From contig NZ_JAJOZB010000001.1 in NCBI RefSeq assembly GCF_023701745.1, forward strand, positions 6,681,001 to 6,745,000: a stretch of DNA of 64,000 bases, in the 5' to 3' direction. Origin of the DNA: Streptomyces sp. RKAG293 (GTDB lineage: Bacteria; Actinomycetota; Actinomycetes; Streptomycetales; Streptomycetaceae). The notes below the pieces were generated by a model, which saw nothing but the letters and a program-made list of their open reading frames with translations, was not told the DNA's origin and did no database searches. Below, piece after piece: positions 8,100 through 15,967 of this stretch. Position numbers and translations under genes: made by a program. The stretch's first letter is position 1. Each line of letters starts with the position of its first letter.

Positions 8100-9098
8100 A
8101 TGGCCATCGACCTCAAGGGCCGTCATTTCCTCAAGGAGCTGGACTTCAGCCCCGAGGAGTTCCACCACCTGGTGGAGCTGGCGGCCCAGCTGAAGGCGGC
8201 CAAGCGGGCGGGGACCGAGGTCCGGCGGCTGACCGGCAGGAACATCGCGCTGGTCTTCGAGAAGACCTCGACCAGGACCCGCTGCTCGTTCGAGGTCGCG
8301 GCCGCCGACCAGGGCGCGAGCACCACCTACCTCGACCCCTCCGGCTCGCAGATCGGGCACAAGGAGTCGGCCAAGGACACCGCGCGCGTGCTCGGGCGGA
8401 TGTTCGACGGCATCGAGTACCGGGGCGCGGGCCAGGTGATCGTCGAGGAGCTCGCGCAGTACGCGGGGGTGCCGGTCTGGAACGGTCTCACCGACGAGTG
8501 GCACCCGACCCAGATGCTCGCCGATGTGCTCACCATGTCCGAGCACACCGACAAGCCGCTCGGGGAGATCGCCTACGCCTACCTCGGCGACGCCCGCTAC
8601 AACATGGGCAACTCGCTGCTCGTCACCGGCGCGCTGCTCGGTATGGACGTCCGGATCGTCGCGCCCCGGCAGCTGTGGCCGCAGGACGCGGTGGTCGCCG
8701 AGGCCCGCCGGCTCGCGGAGACCACCGGCGCGCGCGTCACCCTCACCGAGGACGTCGCCGAGGGCGTGCGCGGCGTGGACCACGTCCACACCGATGTCTG
8801 GGTGTCGATGGGGGAGCCCAAGGAGGTGTGGGACGAGCGGATCGAACTGCTCGGCCCGTACGCGGTGACCATGGACGTGCTCCGCGCCACCGGCAACGCC
8901 GACGTGAAGTTCCTGCACTGCCTGCCGGCCTTCCACGACCTCGGGACGAAGATCGGCCAGGAGATCTTCGAGCGGCACGGCCTGACCTCGCTCGAAGTCA
9001 CCGACGAGGTCTTCGAGTCCGCGCACTCCGTCGTGTTCGACCAGGCGGAGAACCGGATGCACACCATCAAGGCGATCCTGGTGGCCACGCTGGCCTGA
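8100..9098 (+). CDS. arcB: Ornithine carbamoyltransferase, probably catabolic
   Basis: The protein has 332 residues. The carbamoyl phosphate loop STRTR (57-61), the HPTQ motif (about residue 137) and the ornithine-binding HCLPAFHD motif (about 266-273) are intact. The chemistry is reversible between ornithine plus carbamoyl phosphate and citrulline plus phosphate. Its position directly after arcA suggests the catabolic direction, but family sequence alone does not separate the catabolic from the anabolic (argF) type. Confidence 0.9.
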   Translation: MAIDLKGRHFLKELDFSPEEFHHLVELAAQLKAAKRAGTEVRRLTGRNIALVFEKTSTRTRCSFEVAAADQGASTTYLDPSGSQIGHKESAKDTARVLGRMFDGIEYRGAGQVIVEELAQYAGVPVWNGLTDEWHPTQMLADVLTMSEHTDKPLGEIAYAYLGDARYNMGNSLLVTGALLGMDVRIVAPRQLWPQDAVVAEARRLAETTGARVTLTEDVAEGVRGVDHVHTDVWVSMGEPKEVWDERIELLGPYAVTMDVLRATGNADVKFLHCLPAFHDLGTKIGQEIFERHGLTSLEVTDEVFESAHSVVFDQAENRMHTIKAILVATLA

Positions 9099-9143
9099 CG
9101 GCGCAGCGCGGTCCGCGTGGCGCCGTCCGGATATCTCGCACTC

Positions 9144-9157
9144 GTGACGGCGGTCAC
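9144..9157 (+). promoter_or_regulatory. Crp-like site upstream of the aryl-CoA operon
   Basis: GTGACGGCGGTCAC (9144-9157) fits the actinobacterial Crp pattern GTG-N6-GNCAC exactly and is a palindrome with GTGAC/GTCAC arms. It lies about 65 bp before the TTG start of the enoyl-CoA hydratase gene, inside the only intergenic space preceding this operon. The assignment is a pattern match only. Confidence 0.35.
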
Positions 9158-9221
9158 AGATGAGTGATAACTTCGCTCTGCGGGCGTCCGCACCCCCTCC
9201 CCCCGCCAAGGAGGACGTGCC

Positions 9222-10049
9222 TTGAGTCCCTATCCGAGCTCAGCGAGCCCCACCGGCCAGTGGAAACACCTGCGGGTGGAGCGCGCCGGTGGCGTCGTCA
9301 CCGTCACCCTTGACCGCCCCGACAAGCTGAACGCCCTCACCTTCGGCTCCTACGCCGACCTCCGCGACCTGCTCGCCGAGCTCGCGCACGACGGGGAGAC
9401 CCGGGTGCTGGTGCTGGCCGGCGCCGGCCGCGGTTTCTGCTCGGGCGGTGACGTGGACGAGATCATCGGCGCCACCCTCGGCATGGGCACGGGCGAGCTG
9501 CTCGGCTTCAACCGGATGACGGGCCAGGTCGTCCGGGCGATCCGCGAGGCACCGTTCCCCGTCATCGCCGCCGTGCACGGGATCGCGGCGGGCGCGGGCG
9601 CCGTGCTCGCCCTGGCCGCCGACTTCCGGATCGTCGAGCCGTCGGCCCGGTTCGCGTTCCTCTTCACCCGGGTCGGGCTCGCCGGGGCCGACATGGGAGC
9701 CGCGTACCTCCTGCCCCGCATGGTCGGGCTCGGCCACGCCACCCGGCTGCTGATGCTGGGCGAGACGGTCGGTGCCGAAGAGGCGGAGCGCATCGGGCTG
9801 GTCAGCCAGACCGCCGCCGAAGGAGAGGCCGACGCCGTGGCCGCCGATCTGGCCGAACGGCTGGCCTCAGGCCCCTCGCTGGCCTACCAGCAGACCAAGG
9901 CGCTGCTCACCGCCGAGCTCGACATGCCGCTGGCGGCCGCCGTCGAAATGGACGCCGCCGCCCAGGCACTGCTCATGACCAGCGCCGACTACGCCGAATT
10001 CCACGCCGCGTTCACCGCGAAACGCCCGCCCCGCTGGGAAGGGCGTTAG
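9222..10049 (+). CDS. Enoyl-CoA hydratase/isomerase family protein
   Basis: A crotonase-fold protein of 275 residues. VTVTLDRPDKLNALTFGSY opens it, followed by the oxyanion-hole segments GRGFCSGGDVDEI and AVHGIAAGAGAVLALAADFRI. The second acidic catalytic position is replaced in LFTRVGLAGADMG, typical of specialised aryl-CoA pathway members. It probably hydrates the ring-reduced CoA intermediate made by the next enzyme. The start is TTG 9222, with AAGGAGG 7 nt upstream; no in-frame ATG or GTG lies between. Two nucleotides separate it from the next gene, so translation is probably coupled. Confidence 0.83.
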   Translation: MSPYPSSASPTGQWKHLRVERAGGVVTVTLDRPDKLNALTFGSYADLRDLLAELAHDGETRVLVLAGAGRGFCSGGDVDEIIGATLGMGTGELLGFNRMTGQVVRAIREAPFPVIAAVHGIAAGAGAVLALAADFRIVEPSARFAFLFTRVGLAGADMGAAYLLPRMVGLGHATRLLMLGETVGAEEAERIGLVSQTAAEGEADAVAADLAERLASGPSLAYQQTKALLTAELDMPLAAAVEMDAAAQALLMTSADYAEFHAAFTAKRPPRWEGR

Positions 10050-10051
10050 CC

Positions 10052-12349
10052 ATGCGGATCGCGGTCATCGGCGGCGGCCCCGGCGGTCTGTACGCGGCCG
10101 CCCTGCTCAAGCGCCTCGACCCCGCGCGCGACATCACCGTCTGGGAACGCGGCGCCCCCGACGACACCTTCGGATTCGGTGTCGTGCTGTCCGACGAGAC
10201 GCTCGGCGGCATCGAACACGCCGACCCGGTGGTCTTCCGCGCGCTGCAGGCGGAGTTCACCCGCTGGGACGACATCGACGTGCACTTCCGCGGCGAGGTG
10301 GTCACCTCCGGCGGGCACGGCTTCGCCGCCCTCGACCGGCGCCGGCTGCTGACGATCCTGCACCAGCGGTGCCGCGACCTCGGGGTCGAGCTGCGGCTGC
10401 GCGAGACCGGCCCCGCCGCCGCGGAGCTCGCCGCGACCCACGACCTCGTCATCGCCGCCGACGGCGCCAACAGCACCACCCGCGCCGCGCACGCCGATGT
10501 CTTCCGGCCGAGGATCACCGGCCACCGCTGCCGCTACATCTGGCTCGGCAGCGACCTCCCCCTGAACGCCTTCCGCTTCGAGATCGCCGAGACCGAGTAC
10601 GGCGTCATGCAGGGGCACGCGTACCCGTACCGCGACGGCGCCAGCACGTTCATCGTCGAGATGCGGGAGGAGGTCTGGCTGCGCGCGGGGTTCGACCGGC
10701 TCGACGAGGCGGAGTCGATCGCCCGCTGCGAGAAGCTCTTCGCCGGCTCTCTGGACGGCCACGCGCTGCACGGCAACCGCTCGCGCTGGGGCGCGTTCAC
10801 CACCGTCGTCAACGAGCGGTGGTGGCACGAGCGGACCGTACTGATCGGCGACGCCGCCCACACCGCGCACTTCTCCATCGGCTCCGGCACCAAACTCGCC
10901 ATGGAGGACGCGCTCGCGCTCGCCGCCTGCCTGCAGGAGCAGCCGGACGTACCGGCCGCGCTGACGGCGTACGAGACCGAGCGCAGGCCCGTCGTCGAGA
11001 GCACCCAGCGCGCGGCCCGCGCCAGCCTCGAATGGTTCGAGCAGGTCGGGCAGTACACCGGACAGCCGCCGCTGCAGTTCGCCTTCAACCTCCTCACCCG
11101 CAGCCGCCGCGTCACCCACGACAACCTGCGGCTGCGCGACCGGGGCTTCACCGACGCGGTGGAACGGGAGTTCGGCACCGAGCCCGCCACCCCGCCGATG
11201 TTCACCCCCTTCCGGCTCGGCGGGCTGACCCTGCGCAACCGTGTCGTCGTCTCGCCGATGGACATGTACTCGGCCGTGGACGGCACCCCCGGCGACTTCC
11301 ACCTCGTGCACCTCGGTGCGCGGGCCCTCGGCGGCGCCGGCCTCGTCATGACCGAGATGGTGTGCGTCAGCCCGCACGGCCGCATCACCCCCGGCTGCGC
11401 CGGCCTGTACACCGACGAGCACGAGACGGCCTGGCGGCGCGTCACCGACTTCGCCCACGCGCAGTCGACCGCCGCCATCGGCCTGCAGCTCGGCCACAGC
11501 GGGCGCAAGGGCTCCACCCGCCTCATGTGGGAGGGCATGGACGAACCGCTCCCGGACGGGAACTGGCCGCTCGTCGCCCCCTCCCCGCTGTCCTACCGGC
11601 CGGGCGTCAACCAGGTGCCGAGCGAGCTCGACGCGGCCGGTCTCGCCGCCGTCCGCGAGGAGTTCACGGCGGCCGCCACGCGCGGCGCCCGCGCCGGCTT
11701 CGACCTGCTCGAACTGCACTGCGCCCACGGCTACCTGCTCTCGTCCTTCCTCTCCCCGCTCACCAACCACCGCACCGACGCCTACGGCGGCGACCTCGAC
11801 GGGCGGCTCCGCTACCCGCTGGAGGTCTTCGACGCGGTCCGGGCCGTCTGGCCGGAGGACCGCCCGATGACCGTCCGTATCTCCGCGACCGACTGGGCGC
11901 CCGGCGGCACCACCGAGGACGACGCCGTCACCGTCGCCCGCGCCTTCGCGGCCCACGGAGCCGACGCCATCGACGTCTCCACCGGCCAGGTCGTCGCCGA
12001 CGAGCGCCCTCAGTACGGCCGCTCGTACCAGACCCCGTACGCCGACCGCATCCGCAACGAGCTCGGCGTCCCCGTGATCACCGTCGGCGCCATCTCCTCC
12101 TGGGACGACGTCAACTCGCTCCTCCTGGCCGGCCGCACCGACCTCTGCGCGCTGGCCCGCCCCCACCTCTACGACCCGAACTGGACCCTGCACGCCGCCG
12201 CGGAACAGAACTACAGCGGCCCGGCCGCCCCCTGGCCGCAGCAGTACTCGGCAGGCAGCCGCCGCCCCCGAGCGGCCGCACGGACGCCCCGAAGCCGCGG
12301 CTCACCCTCTAGTGACCTGAGTCGGAGGTTTGGCGTTAGTTCGGTATGA
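10052..12349 (+). CDS. Aryl-CoA monooxygenase/reductase fusion (2-aminobenzoyl-CoA or salicylyl-CoA type); C-terminus shifted
   Basis: This is a two-enzyme fusion. Residues 1 to about 375 form a flavin monooxygenase (dinucleotide motif GGGPGG at 7-12; GDAAHTAHFSIGSGTKLAMEDA for the FAD ribityl site). Residues from about 385 form an old-yellow-enzyme-type reductase (TPFRLGGLTLRNRVVVSPMDMYSA; ELHCAHGYLLSSFLSPLTNHRTDAYGG). Known relatives are 2-aminobenzoyl-CoA monooxygenase/reductase and the Streptomyces salicylyl-CoA 5-hydroxylase fusions. The annotated frame ends in a low-complexity tail read from inside the IS630 element. One extra C in the C5 run at 12265-12269 would instead give an ending SGRTDAPKPRLTL with a TAG at 12310-12312. 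The true C-terminus is therefore probably there. The catalytic domains are unaffected. Confidence 0.85.
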   Translation: MRIAVIGGGPGGLYAAALLKRLDPARDITVWERGAPDDTFGFGVVLSDETLGGIEHADPVVFRALQAEFTRWDDIDVHFRGEVVTSGGHGFAALDRRRLLTILHQRCRDLGVELRLRETGPAAAELAATHDLVIAADGANSTTRAAHADVFRPRITGHRCRYIWLGSDLPLNAFRFEIAETEYGVMQGHAYPYRDGASTFIVEMREEVWLRAGFDRLDEAESIARCEKLFAGSLDGHALHGNRSRWGAFTTVVNERWWHERTVLIGDAAHTAHFSIGSGTKLAMEDALALAACLQEQPDVPAALTAYETERRPVVESTQRAARASLEWFEQVGQYTGQPPLQFAFNLLTRSRRVTHDNLRLRDRGFTDAVEREFGTEPATPPMFTPFRLGGLTLRNRVVVSPMDMYSAVDGTPGDFHLVHLGARALGGAGLVMTEMVCVSPHGRITPGCAGLYTDEHETAWRRVTDFAHAQSTAAIGLQLGHSGRKGSTRLMWEGMDEPLPDGNWPLVAPSPLSYRPGVNQVPSELDAAGLAAVREEFTAAATRGARAGFDLLELHCAHGYLLSSFLSPLTNHRTDAYGGDLDGRLRYPLEVFDAVRAVWPEDRPMTVRISATDWAPGGTTEDDAVTVARAFAAHGADAIDVSTGQVVADERPQYGRSYQTPYADRIRNELGVPVITVGAISSWDDVNSLLLAGRTDLCALARPHLYDPNWTLHAAAEQNYSGPAAPWPQQYSAGSRRPRAAARTPRSRGSPSSDLSRRFGVSSV

Positions 12350-13434
12350 GCCGTCCGGGTCCGAAGATTCCGCCGTTGTTACTGACTGAGCCCCAGCGGG
12401 CCGTGCTGGAGGGCTGGGTGCGTCGGCGCACAACCGCGCAAGCGTTGGCTCAACGGTCGCGGATCGTGCTGGAGTGCGCGGACGGTCACTCGATCATGGA
12501 GGTGTCCCGTCGTCTGCGGATCGCTCCGGACACGGTCCGCACCTGGCGGCGGCGCTTCCTGGAGAACGGCTTGGACGGCCTGTGTGACGAGCCCAGGCCG
12601 GGTGTCCCGCGGAAGATTACCGACGCGGATGTGGAACGAGTGATCGTCAGGACGCTCGAGGAGACGCCGAAGAACGCAACGCACTGGTCGACCCGTTCCA
12701 TGGCCGCAGCCACGGGCATGTCGCAGTCGACGGTCTCAAGGATCTGGCGGGCGTTCGCCCTGGCCCCGCACCGCTCGCAGACCTTCAAGCTTTCGACGGA
12801 CCCGTTCTTCATCGACAAGGTCCGCGATGTCGTCGGCCTCTATCTCGATCCGCCGGAGAAGGCCCTGGTCCTCTGCGTGGACGAGAAGTCGCAGATCCAG
12901 GCCCTGGACCGGTCACAACCGGTGCTGCCGATGATGCCCGGCGTTCCAGAACGCCGCAGCCACGACTACATTCGCGCCGGCACCACGACGCTCTTCGCGG
13001 CACTCGAGGTCGCGACCGGCAAGGTGATCGGATCACTGCACCGCCGCCACCGGGCCATCGAGTTCAAGAAGTTCCTGGCCAAGCTCGACAAGGAAGTCCC
13101 GGCCGGGCTCCAGGTGCATCTGATCCTCGACAACTACGCGACCCACAAAACACCCGAGATCAAGAAGTGGCTGCTGGCCCACCCGCGCTTCCACCTGCAC
13201 TTCACACCCACAAGTGCGTCGTGGCTGAACCTGGTCGAGCGGTGGTTCGCCGAGCTCACACAGAAGAAACTCAAGCGCGGAGTCCACCGCTCCGTCCAGG
13301 CCCTCGAACGCGACGTCCGAACCTGGCTGGCCGACTGGAACGACCAACCCCGGCCCTTCATTTGGACGAAGACCGCTGACGAGATCCTCGACAAGGTCGC
13401 CGCCTACTGCCACCGAATCTCTGACTCAGGTCAC
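12312..13434 (+). mobile_element. IS630-family insertion sequence with TA target duplication
   Basis: A 1,123-bp element bounded by perfect 12-bp terminal inverted repeats, GTGACCTGAGTC at 12312 and its complement ending at 13434. It is flanked by TA dinucleotides at 12310-12311 and 13435-13436, the TA target duplication expected of IS630/Tc1-type elements. It carries one intact transposase gene. It inserted into a TA that was part of a CTAG at the end of the aryl-CoA monooxygenase gene, which was also the edge of a MITE-like element. Intact ends and an open transposase suggest it is recent and possibly active. Confidence 0.93.
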
Positions 13435-13437
13435 TAG
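12346..13437 (+). CDS. IS630 family transposase
   Basis: The transposase has 363 residues. The N-terminal half holds two helix-turn-helix segments (AQRSRIVLECADGHSIMEVSRRL; TRSMAAATGMSQSTVSRIW). The C-terminal half is the DDE catalytic domain, with D in LCVDEKSQ, D in LILDNYATHK and E in LNLVERWF. Length and spacing are normal and the frame is uninterrupted. The stop codon is TAG at 13435-13437: its TA is the duplicated target, so the gene borrows its stop from the insertion site. GGAGG lies upstream of ATG 12346. Confidence 0.95.
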   Translation: MSRPGPKIPPLLLTEPQRAVLEGWVRRRTTAQALAQRSRIVLECADGHSIMEVSRRLRIAPDTVRTWRRRFLENGLDGLCDEPRPGVPRKITDADVERVIVRTLEETPKNATHWSTRSMAAATGMSQSTVSRIWRAFALAPHRSQTFKLSTDPFFIDKVRDVVGLYLDPPEKALVLCVDEKSQIQALDRSQPVLPMMPGVPERRSHDYIRAGTTTLFAALEVATGKVIGSLHRRHRAIEFKKFLAKLDKEVPAGLQVHLILDNYATHKTPEIKKWLLAHPRFHLHFTPTSASWLNLVERWFAELTQKKLKRGVHRSVQALERDVRTWLADWNDQPRPFIWTKTADEILDKVAAYCHRISDSGH

Positions 13438-13599
13438 GGCCTGTCGTCTGGATCTCCGCGGCGTCGCGGTGTCCAGCACGCACATCTGCCGCGTTGTCGT
13501 CGGTCGACGACGCTCCGCGTCGCCTCCCTCCTCCGCCTTGCAGCTGCACGCACCGGACACCGCTCCTTCCCCCACGGAGATCCAGACGACAGACCCTAG
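13434..13599. mobile_element. MITE-like element with 25-bp terminal inverted repeats
   Basis: An element of about 166 bp with no coding potential. Its ends are inverted repeats at 13434-13458 and 13575-13599 that match at 24 of 25 positions; both begin CTAGGG and contain CTGTCGTCTGGATCTCCG. The CTAG (or TA) at each end is the likely target duplication: removing the element and the IS restores a 27-bp tandem repeat in register. Elements with such ends are, as I recall, dispersed in Streptomyces. It would need a transposase in trans. Its left boundary is shared with the IS630 copy. Confidence 0.75.
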
Positions 13600-13826
13600 C
13601 CGCGTCAGCCGCGGCTCACGCTCCAGGCGCGTCAGCCGCGGCTCCAGGCGCGCCGATCACGAGCGGTGCGGACGGACCGCCGCAGGAGGCCGGGGGCCGG
13701 GGCCCGGGGCCCGGGGCCGTACGGGTGGACTTGCCGGGTGGTGACCGTGGGCACGGGGTCCCAGCCGGTGCGATAAGTCATCTTGGCCTCGCAAGGTCCC
13801 CTCACCTCTGGAAGAGGCATCCCGCC
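13438..13826. other. Gene-free stretch: MITE, 27-bp repeats and serine hydrolase leader
   Basis: After the MITE-like element, 13602-13655 holds two more copies of a 27-bp repeat (AGCCGCGGCTCAC core). The first copy ends the monooxygenase gene at 12293. Then come a G/C-rich run (13690-13720) and about 100 bp leading to the serine hydrolase start. Open frames here are low-complexity and not convincing. No clear promoter was recognised. Confidence 0.6.
13607..13655. repeat. 27-bp tandem repeat, third copy displaced by insertions
   Basis: Copies start at 12293, 13607 and 13634. The first two share AGCCGCGGCTCAC-CTC-AG-CGCGTC with only 3 differences over 27 positions; the third is shorter. The first copy is separated from the others by the IS630 and MITE insertions. 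When those are removed (with one CTAG), the copies fall exactly 27 bp apart. Confidence 0.7.
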
Positions 13827-15038
13827 ATGCGTCGTGCCCCCACCCGCCGACTCGCCACCGCCCTCCTCGCCCTCTCCACCCTCGTCCCGCTCACCCTGAC
13901 GTCGTCCGCGGCCCAGGCCGCCCCGCCCACGGCCGCGGTCACCACCGTCGACCCGTACGCCGACGACTGCCCGCCCCAGGGCCTGGATCCCAAGCTCGTG
14001 GCCCGCCTCAACAAGGCGATCGAGGACGTCCGCAAGGAGGCAGGCGTCCCCGGCGTGACGGTCGGTCTGTGGCTGCCCGGCCGTGGCAGCTACATCCGGT
14101 CGACGGGCGTGGCAGACAAGGCGACCGGCGCGCCGATGAAGCCCGACCTCAACATGCGGATCGGCAGCGAGACCAAGACCTTCACCGCCACCGCCGTCCT
14201 GGAGCTGGTCGACCAGGGGCTGGTCAAACTGGACAAGCCGATCTCCACCTACCTGCACGGTGTGCCCGACGGTGAGCACATCACCGTCCGTCAGATGCTG
14301 GAGATGCGCAGCGGCCTGTTCTCGTACAGCGCCGACCCGGACTTCGCCCAGGCGCTGTTCAGCGACCCGACCCGGCAGTTCACCCCGAAGGAACTGCTGG
14401 CCTACGTCTTCAGCCACCCGAACGTCTTCCCTCCGGGCACGGAGTTCCAGTACTCCAACACCAACTACATCCTGCTCGGTCTGCTCGTGGAGAAGCTCGG
14501 CAGGATGCCGCTCGCCGAGTTCATCCACCAGCGCGTGACGGGGCCGGCCCACCTGAACCACACGTTCCTCCCGAAGGGCGCCGAGTTCCCGTCGCCGCAC
14601 GCGCACGGGTACACGAACCAGACGCTGACCGGTGACGTCGAGGACGTGACGAACTGGAACCCGAGCTGGGGCTGGGCGGCCGGCGCGATCATCTCCGACC
14701 TGCACGACCTGCACCACTGGGCGAAGGCGGTCGCCACCGGCACGCTGCTCACCCCGGCCACCCAGGCGCAGCGGGAGAAGTTCATCCCGGTACCCGGATT
14801 CGACGGTGCCGCGTACGGCCTGGGCCTCTTCAACACCCATGGCTGGATCGGGCACAACGGCTCGCTGCCGGGCTACGAGAGCGTGACGATGTACCTGCCG
14901 AAGCAGGACGCCACCATGGTGATCCTGCTCAACACGGACATCCTGCACGACGGCTTCGAGCCGAGCACCCTCTTCGCCAAGGCGATCACCTCGATCATCA
15001 CCCCGAAGAACGTCTACGAGCTCCCGGCCGAGGGCTGA
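13827..15038 (+). CDS. Secreted serine hydrolase (beta-lactamase/D-Ala-D-Ala carboxypeptidase family)
   Basis: The protein has 403 residues. A Sec signal peptide (RRAPTRRLATALLALSTLVPLTLTSSAAQA) ends near residue 32. The serine-hydrolase signatures of class C beta-lactamase/DD-peptidase enzymes follow: SETK (nucleophile Ser114, Lys117), YSNTNY (about residue 211) and GHNGSLPG (the KTG-equivalent, about residue 343). Streptomyces carry many such enzymes, acting on cell-wall peptides or esters; the substrate is open. The start was chosen at ATG 13827 because it gives the signal peptide and has GGAAGAGG 9 nt upstream. The gene lies between two parts of the aryl-CoA locus without obvious relation to it. 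Confidence 0.85.
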   Translation: MRRAPTRRLATALLALSTLVPLTLTSSAAQAAPPTAAVTTVDPYADDCPPQGLDPKLVARLNKAIEDVRKEAGVPGVTVGLWLPGRGSYIRSTGVADKATGAPMKPDLNMRIGSETKTFTATAVLELVDQGLVKLDKPISTYLHGVPDGEHITVRQMLEMRSGLFSYSADPDFAQALFSDPTRQFTPKELLAYVFSHPNVFPPGTEFQYSNTNYILLGLLVEKLGRMPLAEFIHQRVTGPAHLNHTFLPKGAEFPSPHAHGYTNQTLTGDVEDVTNWNPSWGWAAGAIISDLHDLHHWAKAVATGTLLTPATQAQREKFIPVPGFDGAAYGLGLFNTHGWIGHNGSLPGYESVTMYLPKQDATMVILLNTDILHDGFEPSTLFAKAITSIITPKNVYELPAEG

Positions 15039-15062
15039 CCGCGGCGCACCGCCCGCAGTCAT

Positions 15063-15109
15063 GACCGAGCGCGGTACGCGGCCTCTCCGGCCGGGTACCG
15101 CGCTCGGTC
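15063..15109. terminator. Bidirectional hairpin terminator
   Basis: A perfect 15-bp stem, GACCGAGCGCGGTAC (15063-15077) pairing with 15095-15109, with a 17-nt loop. It lies between the convergent serine hydrolase and PaaX genes and can serve both strands. As usual in this genus there is no long T run. Confidence 0.75.
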
Positions 15110-15111
15110 GT

Positions 15112-15963
15112 TCAGGCGGGCCCGGGAGCCGCGCGGACGAAGGCTGCGCCCGCCGTGTGCAGGCGTTGGTGCAGCGCGGTGAAGACCTGGGAGGCGCGGG
15201 CGCCGGGCCAGTCGGGCGGCAGCAGGGCGGTGGGGAGGCCGGGGTCGGCGTAGGGGAGCCGGCGCCAGGAGTCGAGGGCGCGGAGGTAGTCGGGGAAGGC
15301 GTCGCGCGGGGGGACGTCCGGACGCCGGGTCCAGCGGTCGAGCACCGGCTCGTGGGCGTCGAGGAAGGTGCGGTGGAGGCCGGCGATGGCGTCGAGGTCC
15401 CACCAGCGGCGGACGGCGGTGGCGGTCGGTTCGAAGCCGAGGTGCGTGCCGTGGAAGAGGTCCACGTAGGAGTCGAGTTCGAGGCGGCGCAGGGTGTGGC
15501 GGGCCTCCTCCTGGACGTGCGCCGGGGCTATCCAGACGCCGGGTGCGGCGCTGCCGAAGCCGAGCCGGGCCAGCCGGGAGCGCAGCAGATGCCGCTTGTG
15601 GCGCTCGGTCTCGGGGACGGAGAAGACGGCGAGCACCCAGGAGCCGTCGCCGTCGGCTTCGGCGGAGCCGGACCTGGGGCCGGAGCCTGGGCCGGGGCCG
15701 CCGTAGATGCGGCGGTCGCCGTCGGCGAGGAGCTGGCGGGCGTCGTCGGAGAGCGCGTACGCGGCGGCGCCGCCGACCCGGTCCGGGACCAGCAGTTCGC
15801 GCCGCTTGAGCCGGGAGACGGCCGAGCGGACCGACTGCGGGTCGACGTCCACCGCGCCCATCAGCCGGATGAGGGCGGCGACCGGTACCCGGCCGTCCAG
15901 TTCGGCGCGCCCGTAGGCGCCGAAGAAGGTCACGATCAGCGAACTGGGGGTGTGCTCGGTCAC
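15112..15963 (-). CDS. PaaX-family transcriptional regulator
   Basis: A protein of 283 residues with the PaaX layout. The N-terminal winged helix (SSLIVTFFGAYGRAELDGRVPVAALIRLMGAVDVDPQSVRSAVSRLKRRELL) is followed by the central PaaX domain (WVLAVFSVPETERHKRHLLRSRLARLGFG---GVWIAP) and a C-terminal helical domain. Family members repress aryl-CoA catabolic genes and release DNA on binding the aryl-CoA. The GTG at 15961-15963 lies 4 nt after the ligase stop, so it is the second gene of that operon. It probably controls the divergent promoter at 17588-17685. Confidence 0.88.
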   Translation of the reverse strand: MTEHTPSSLIVTFFGAYGRAELDGRVPVAALIRLMGAVDVDPQSVRSAVSRLKRRELLVPDRVGGAAAYALSDDARQLLADGDRRIYGGPGPGSGPRSGSAEADGDGSWVLAVFSVPETERHKRHLLRSRLARLGFGSAAPGVWIAPAHVQEEARHTLRRLELDSYVDLFHGTHLGFEPTATAVRRWWDLDAIAGLHRTFLDAHEPVLDRWTRRPDVPPRDAFPDYLRALDSWRRLPYADPGLPTALLPPDWPGARASQVFTALHQRLHTAGAAFVRAAPGPA

Positions 15964-15967
15964 ATGA

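Noticed and set aside
13469..13744. Small gene spanning the MITE-like element and 27-bp repeats
   Set aside because: The frame is made of the inverted repeats and low-complexity GC repeats, and has no ribosome site.
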